Shown here piece by piece: positions 4,831 through 7,969 of a stretch of 7,969 nucleotides of DNA. Under the pieces are notes generated by a model, which made no database searches, was not told where the DNA came from, and saw nothing but the letters and a program-made list of their open reading frames with translations. Positions within the stretch are counted from its first letter, which is position 1, and each line of letters begins with the position of its first letter. Source of the stretch: JBDHRG01 sp039807445 (GTDB lineage: Bacteria > Pseudomonadota > Gammaproteobacteria > Competibacterales > Competibacteraceae); contig JBDHRG010000172.1 of NCBI GenBank assembly GCA_039807445.1, positions 1 to 7,969 of the forward strand. The letters run 5' to 3'. The translations under genes were made by a program, and so were the position numbers.

Positions 4831-6549
4831 TTACCAGCTCGCCCGCCACGCATCGAGCAGCTTGACGAAGTTGCGCTTGGGCTTGTACTTGGCGCGCAGC
4901 TCGGCGAGGTAGGGCCCGAGCTCGGCTTCGCGGCCGAGCCGCGCCAGCAGCGGCCGGATCTTCTTCAGCAGGCCGAGCGCCTCTGCGTAGGCGGTATTGT
5001 TGGTCTGCTCGATGATCGGGCCGATGCAGCGCCGGTAGACGGCGATCGACTCCTCGGGGTGCTCGGGACCCCGCAGCTCGGCGAGCTGCAGCCACAGCCG
5101 CTGCGCGCACTCGCCGCTGTGGGCCGCCGCCCAGGCGGCGTCGAGGTCGCCGTCGTCGAGCAGCACCTCGACCAGGATCGAGATCCCCGGCGAGGCATCG
5201 GCGAAGTAGCCCGACCGGCTCGGACGGTTGCGCAAGTGGCGCTCGAGCAGCTCGAGCGCCTGTGCGCGCACCTCGGGCCAGGTACCGATCGCCGTGGCTA
5301 CATTGCGCACCTTGCGGTACGTGTACAGCGAAGGCTGGCCGGTGAACTGCAGCCGGACCTGCGCGAGCGCCTCGTCCGTACGTCCCCGGCGCAGGTATTC
5401 GGCGGCCAGGAAGTCGCGCAGACGGTCGTCGGGGCGATCGGCAAAGGCGGCGAGCCCGCACTCGGCCCAGTCCAGCGCTTCGTCGTGCCGCCCGGCGTCG
5501 CGGTAGATCTCGGCGATCGCCAGATACGCCATCGATGTCGACAGGTCGCGCGACTTGATCGCGACCAGCGCCTCGAGGTCACCGCCTTGCCTGGCCAGCT
5601 GCTCCATGATGCCGGTGATGCGCCAGCGCCGGCCGTCGTAACCCCCCTCGCCGCTGCGCCGGGGCTCGACCTGTGCCCACTCGGCTTCGGCCAGCTCGCG
5701 GAAGCGTCGCAGCCCCCGCTCGCCGAGCACTTCGGCGTAGCGCGCGACACTGTCGTGGAAAGTGTCGAGCTCGTACTCCATCTCGAAACCGAACAGGCGC
5801 TCGGCCAGCGCCTCGGGCTCCGGTTGCGCCGCCCGGCAGGCGGCGAGGTGCAGCTCGCCGGCGCGAGCGGCCAGCTCGCCGAGCTCGCCGCCCGAATCGT
5901 CGACGCGCTCGATCAGCGCGTCGAGATTTGCGGCGAAGTGCTCGGCCAGCACCACCAGCATCGCCGCACCGTCCTGATCGAGCAGTTCGGCCAGCGAATC
6001 GAGCAGATCGTGCAGCGATCCGCTCAGCTCCGCGGCTTCGCGCCAGTCGACATAGTCGGGGACCGTGGTCGCCCGGTCGATGGCGTCGCGGAACGCCTTG
6101 ATCGAAGCCGCCGGTCCCGACTCGCGCGCCGCCAGCAGCCGCAGCCGCTCGTGCAAGGCATCGTCCTTGCGGGCCTGGTCGAGCAGCCACCCGACCAGCG
6201 TCGCGGTGTCTTGCAGCGCGAGGAAGTCGCGGATCGGTTGCCAGGGGTCCTGGTGCTGCTTGCCGCGCTTTGGCGCCTCGGCCAGCCAGGTCAGCGCGAC
6301 CGCAACGCAGTGCTTGCAGAAAAAGCCGTCGGCATTGCGCGGGCAGGTGCAGCGGTAGCGCAGATCGCCGTCCTGCTCCCACAGCCGCACGCGGTAGCTC
6401 TGCGTGCCTTCGACGCGGGCGGACACGCCATCGGCGTCGGCCTCCAGGCGCGAGACGGCACCTTCGGCGAAGTATTCCTCGCCGCGGACGAAGGCGGCCG
6501 ATCCGGCGATCGCGCTCAACCTGGCGCGGGAAAGGTGTTCGGCGAGCAC
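4831..6549 (-). CDS. SWIM zinc-finger protein with helical-repeat C-terminus
   Basis: The protein has 572 residues. The N-terminal module contains GSAAFVRGEEYFAEGAV (16-32), GTQSYRVRLW (48-57), and a complete SWIM motif with Cys67, Cys69, Cys78 and His80 (RCTCP to FFCKHC). SWIM motifs bind zinc and mediate binding to DNA or protein. After a linker, the region from about 100 to 560 is alpha-helical with TPR-like units (AIAEIYRDAGRHDEALDWAE, and AAEYLRRGRTDEALAQV). It ends with the KRNFVKLLDAW tail typical of this family, known to me as SWIM/DUF6880-type proteins. The GTG start at 6549 is chosen because GAGGGGG lies 6 nt upstream and the family starts at this point. The frame is open back to 6741, but that part has no protein-like content and covers a tRNA-like sequence. 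A possible promoter (TTGCCT at 6693-6698, 18 nt, TGC-TAGGTT) is weak. The biological role is unknown. Confidence 0.82.
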   Translation of the reverse strand: MLAEHLSRARLSAIAGSAAFVRGEEYFAEGAVSRLEADADGVSARVEGTQSYRVRLWEQDGDLRYRCTCPRNADGFFCKHCVAVALTWLAEAPKRGKQHQDPWQPIRDFLALQDTATLVGWLLDQARKDDALHERLRLLAARESGPAASIKAFRDAIDRATTVPDYVDWREAAELSGSLHDLLDSLAELLDQDGAAMLVVLAEHFAANLDALIERVDDSGGELGELAARAGELHLAACRAAQPEPEALAERLFGFEMEYELDTFHDSVARYAEVLGERGLRRFRELAEAEWAQVEPRRSGEGGYDGRRWRITGIMEQLARQGGDLEALVAIKSRDLSTSMAYLAIAEIYRDAGRHDEALDWAECGLAAFADRPDDRLRDFLAAEYLRRGRTDEALAQVRLQFTGQPSLYTYRKVRNVATAIGTWPEVRAQALELLERHLRNRPSRSGYFADASPGISILVEVLLDDGDLDAAWAAAHSGECAQRLWLQLAELRGPEHPEESIAVYRRCIGPIIEQTNNTAYAEALGLLKKIRPLLARLGREAELGPYLAELRAKYKPKRNFVKLLDAWRASW

Positions 6550-6617
6550 GGGAATCCCCCTCGCGACGGCGGCGATCCCGTGTACGCTGCGACGGGCGTC
6601 TGCCGTCGATCTGAAAA

Positions 6618-6639
6618 TGGCGGAGGCGGAGGATTCGAA
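6618..6639 (-). repeat. Imperfect copy of the tRNA-Ser 3' end (att-like)
   Basis: The plus-strand sequence TGGCGGAGGCGG (6618-6629) is identical to 7748-7759, the CCA end and acceptor stem of tRNA-Ser. After one base instead of two, GGATTCGAA (6631-6639) matches the T-loop part at 7762-7770. Twenty-one positions agree, with one mismatch and one gap, in the same orientation. The adjoining sequence (AATCTCC) does not form a T-stem, so this is not a working tRNA. It may be an attachment-site duplication or a decayed tRNA fragment. It lies in the untranslated leader of the SWIM gene. Confidence 0.5.
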
Positions 6640-6743
6640 ATCTCCCCAGCCGCTCCGAGCGACGGCGAAACCTAGCATTCGCGCGCGAAACCAGGCAAGC
6701 GGGCAAAGTCCGCAAAATTGTGGTGGCGAAAGCAGCATCAATT

Positions 6744-6761
6744 AATAACCCTGGGGTTATT
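6744..6761. promoter_or_regulatory. hicAB operator 1 (inverted repeat)
   Basis: AATAACCC and GGGTTATT form a perfect 8-bp inverted repeat around TG, in an AT-rich patch unlike the surrounding DNA. The repeat overlaps the -35 box of the hicAB promoter. HicB antitoxins repress their own operon through such sites, so this is the likely HicB operator. Confidence 0.7.
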
Positions 6762-6787
6762 GATGTTGTCGTTGTCAGGGTTATAAT
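6760..6787 (+). promoter_or_regulatory. hicAB sigma-70 promoter
   Basis: The -35 box is TTGATG (6760-6765) and the -10 box is a perfect TATAAT (6782-6787), with a 16-bp spacer. Transcription would start near 6794, giving a leader of about 22 nt before hicA. Both boxes overlap inverted repeats. Confidence 0.75.
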
Positions 6788-6790
6788 AAC
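6780..6790. promoter_or_regulatory. hicAB operator 2 (inverted repeat over the -10 box)
   Basis: GTTAT-A-ATAAC is a perfect 5-bp inverted repeat that contains the -10 box. With the two G's before it, it repeats the GGGTTAT half-site of operator 1 exactly 24 bp downstream, a little over two helical turns. A repressor could bind both sites on nearly the same DNA face. Confidence 0.55.
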
Positions 6791-6815
6791 TCCGTCTTGG
6801 GCAACAGGAGGGGCG

Positions 6816-7001
6816 ATGCTCAGCAGCAGGGATTTCATCCGGCTGCTCGAGGCCGATGGATGGCTACCGGTGAGGGTGAAAGGCAGTCACCACCAGTTCC
6901 GGCACCCGACCAAACCGGGGCTGGTGACGGTGAAGCACCCCACCAAGGATTATCCACCGGGCACGTGGAGCAGCATGTTGAAGCAGGCCGGGCTCAAGTG
7001 A
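6816..7001 (+). CDS. hicA: HicA-type mRNA interferase toxin
   Basis: The protein has 61 residues, the usual HicA length. The double-stranded-RNA-binding-like fold is evident: SRDFIRLLEADGW (helix and turn), then VRVKGSHHQF with the catalytic His25 in the GSHH motif, then a hydrophobic strand with HPTK, and a final helix WSSMLKQAGL. HicA cleaves mRNA and tmRNA and stops growth unless bound by HicB. The start is ATG at 6816, with AGGAGGGG just upstream. The frame is open further 5', but that would place the promoter inside the gene. It is the first gene of the hicAB operon, 41 nt before hicB. All key residues are present, so it is probably active. Confidence 0.92.
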   Translation: MLSSRDFIRLLEADGWLPVRVKGSHHQFRHPTKPGLVTVKHPTKDYPPGTWSSMLKQAGLK

Positions 7002-7042
7002 GCCCGGCAATTCCCTGCCGAGGGCGGCCCGCGGAGGCGAAT

Positions 7043-7456
7043 GTGCTCTACCCGATCGTGATCCACCAGGAAGGCGAATCCTCTTACGGCGTAACGGTCC
7101 CGGATATCCCGGGGTGCTTTTCATCCGGGGAGACGCTCGACGAGGCTGTCGCCAGCGCACGCGAGGCGATCGAAGCGCACCTGGAACTGCTGGCCGAGGG
7201 GGGGGAGGAAATCCCGCGCGCGGCTGGCGTTTCGGCCTACGTCAACCATCCCGACTATGCTGGCGGCGTGTGGGCGTTGGCCGAGGTGGACATTACGCCC
7301 TTTCTCGGCAAGGCGGAGAAAATCAACGTCACGCTGCCGGCAAGGTTGATCCGCCAGATCGACGCGCGGGTGGCGTGCGACCCGCGCTTCAAGTCGCGCT
7401 CGGGCTTCCTCGCCCAAAGCGCCCTGCTGCTGCTCGGGCAGGGGCCGCGGCACTGA
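7043..7456 (+). CDS. hicB: HicB-type antitoxin with C-terminal DNA-binding domain
   Basis: The protein has 137 residues. Residues 1-60 form the HicB partial RNase H-like fold that binds and neutralises HicA: VLYPIVIHQEG, YGVTVPDIPGCFSSG (15-29), and ETLDEAVASAREAIEAHLEL. A middle segment ends in GKAEKINVTLPARLIRQIDA, and residues 92-130 (INVTLPARLIRQID to KSRSGFLAQSALLLL) have the ribbon-helix-helix pattern that binds the operators upstream of hicA. The start is GTG at 7043, with GGAGG 5 nt upstream. There is no ATG at the correct place. It is cotranscribed with hicA and represses the operon. The protein looks intact. Confidence 0.92.
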   Translation: MLYPIVIHQEGESSYGVTVPDIPGCFSSGETLDEAVASAREAIEAHLELLAEGGEEIPRAAGVSAYVNHPDYAGGVWALAEVDITPFLGKAEKINVTLPARLIRQIDARVACDPRFKSRSGFLAQSALLLLGQGPRH

Positions 7457-7747
7457 CGCCCGGTTCGTTCGAAGGGAATCGCCGTGCGCGTCACCCACGC
7501 TTTCGACGACGGCGGTTCACCATGGCGCTGGAGTTCGAGGCGCGAGGACCATCGCAGGCGGGCGGCGACGAAGGGGACGGTGAGGCCGGGAACAGCAGCG
7601 GCGAGGCCGAGGCGCATGGCGGGCCTCGCCGCGGTGCGAGCACCTTCCACAGGGGCCTCGCGCCCCCCGTGTTCCCGGAATGCCCCCGAACAGGGCTCTT
7701 CTTCGGGGCTTCCGCTGAGAACTCTGCTTCGAAAACAGCATGTTGTT
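7457..7747. other. Non-coding stretch between hicB and tRNA-Ser
   Basis: Frames are open here on both strands, but none has a convincing start with a protein-like sequence. One minus-strand reading (PAMRLGLAAAVPGLTVPFVA, about 7593-7652) looks like a signal peptide and is followed by low-complexity Arg/Ser sequence; I regard it as chance or decay. A weak hairpin (CCCCGAA with TTCGGGG, around 7684-7708) has no T-run. I see no terminator for hicAB. Confidence 0.45.
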
Positions 7748-7837
7748 TGGCGGAGGCGGTGGGATTCGAACCCACGGACAGCTCGCGCTGCCGGCAGTTT
7801 TCAAGACTGCTGCCTTAAACCGCTCGGCCACACCTCC
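7748..7837 (-). tRNA. tRNA-Ser (anticodon TGA)
   Basis: This is a 90-nt tRNA including an encoded CCA. The acceptor stem GGAGGTG pairs with CGCCTCC. The anticodon arm is GCAGT-CTTGAAA-ACTGC with anticodon TGA (7801-7803). The long variable arm is typical of serine tRNA, and the T-arm is GTGGG-TTCGAAT-CCCAC. The discriminator is G, as expected for Ser. It reads UCA and, by wobble, other UCN codons. It begins 49 nt after the stop of the upstream permease gene and could be read through from it. No strong promoter is seen in the gap. Confidence 0.97.
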
Positions 7838-7886
7838 GAATGGGGGCGCAAGCTTAGCGCAGGCGCCCGGTGGCCTGCCAGCCTCG

Positions 7887-7969
7887 TCACGGCAGGTTGA
7901 ACGACTTCTTCACCAGCGCGGCCAGCTCGCCGACGATGCCGCGGCGGAAGGCCAGCACGCACACCACGA
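7887..7969 (-). CDS. 3' end of a probable branched-chain amino acid ABC permease (LivM-type)
   Basis: Only the last 27 residues are in the window: VVCVLAFRRGIVGELAALV, then KKSFNLP and TGA at 7887. A hydrophobic segment followed by F-R-R-G-I-x-G, then a short polar tail, is the pattern at the C-terminus of LivM-family inner-membrane permeases (usually LF-PRG-I-G). The match is short. The reading ends 49 nt before tRNA-Ser on the same strand. Confidence 0.45.
   Translation of the reverse strand, partial: VVCVLAFRRGIVGELAALVKKSFNLP

Noticed and set aside
4576..6675. A plus-strand open frame of 699 codons opposite the SWIM gene
   Set aside because: It is antisense to an intact gene with a verified zinc motif. 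The lack of stops follows from high GC codon usage.
6550..6741. Extending the SWIM protein upstream to an ATG at 6741
   Set aside because: The extra 64 codons cover the tRNA-like repeat and have no family resemblance. The GTG at 6549 has a ribosome binding site and fits the family start.
7732..7750. Hairpin AAACA/TGTTT directly after tRNA-Ser as a terminator
   Set aside because: The stem is only 5 bp of mostly A-T pairs and there is no adequate T-run after it.
7484..7900. Plus-strand frames reading WDSNPRT and VGFEPT across the tRNA
   Set aside because: These are the well-known spurious peptides from translating the antisense strand of a tRNA-Ser gene.
1..7969. CRISPR array or tandem repeats
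   Set aside because: I looked for regularly spaced direct repeats and found none. The only repeats seen are the MITE ends, the hic operators and the tRNA-like copy.

Overview
The window is about two-thirds G+C and looks like the chromosome of a betaproteobacterium, perhaps from the Rhodocyclales (Azoarcus/Thauera-like). That placement is an inference. It rests on the base composition, the mix of gene families, and a tRNA-Ser with an encoded CCA, not on a species marker. Most genes are on the minus strand. Only a small lipoprotein gene and hicAB are on the plus strand.

Layout from left to right: (1) the 5' part of a CapA-family gene (1-216, minus) with a GTG start and a twin-arginine-like leader. 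(2) A 651-residue minus-strand protein (353-2308) that joins a Clp1/Grc3-type polynucleotide 5'-kinase domain to a complete RNase Z-type metallo-beta-lactamase domain; this is the most unusual gene here. (3) A 176-bp non-coding mobile element (2426-2601) with perfect 17-bp terminal inverted repeats and a perfect 5-bp target duplication, whose ends resemble the IS1380/ISEcp1 family. (4) A small glycine-zipper lipoprotein (2814-3149, plus). (5) A scrapyard at 3150-4722, all minus strand. It holds a start of a large protein, a truncated gene with a good ribosome binding site, the tail of another large protein, the head of an antitoxin-like regulator, and a NERD/PglW-like protein start. I read it as the collapsed remains of a multigene phage-defence island of Pgl/BREX type. 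(6) A SWIM zinc-finger protein (4831-6549, minus), followed by a GC-rich hairpin. (7) A hicAB toxin-antitoxin operon (6816-7456, plus) with a clear promoter covered by inverted-repeat operators. (8) An apparently non-coding stretch of about 290 bp. (9) tRNA-Ser(TGA) (7748-7837, minus). (10) The last 27 residues of a probable branched-chain amino acid ABC permease (7887-7969, minus).

The middle and right of the window behave like accessory DNA: a MITE, a decayed defence cluster, a toxin-antitoxin pair, and an imperfect copy of the tRNA-Ser 3' end at 6618-6639. That copy is in the same orientation as the tRNA and lies 1.13 kb from it, so hicAB sits between two att-like repeats. The kinase-RNase Z fusion and the SWIM protein have intact frames, good starts and intact motifs, and are probably functional. 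The genes at 3150-4722 mostly are not.
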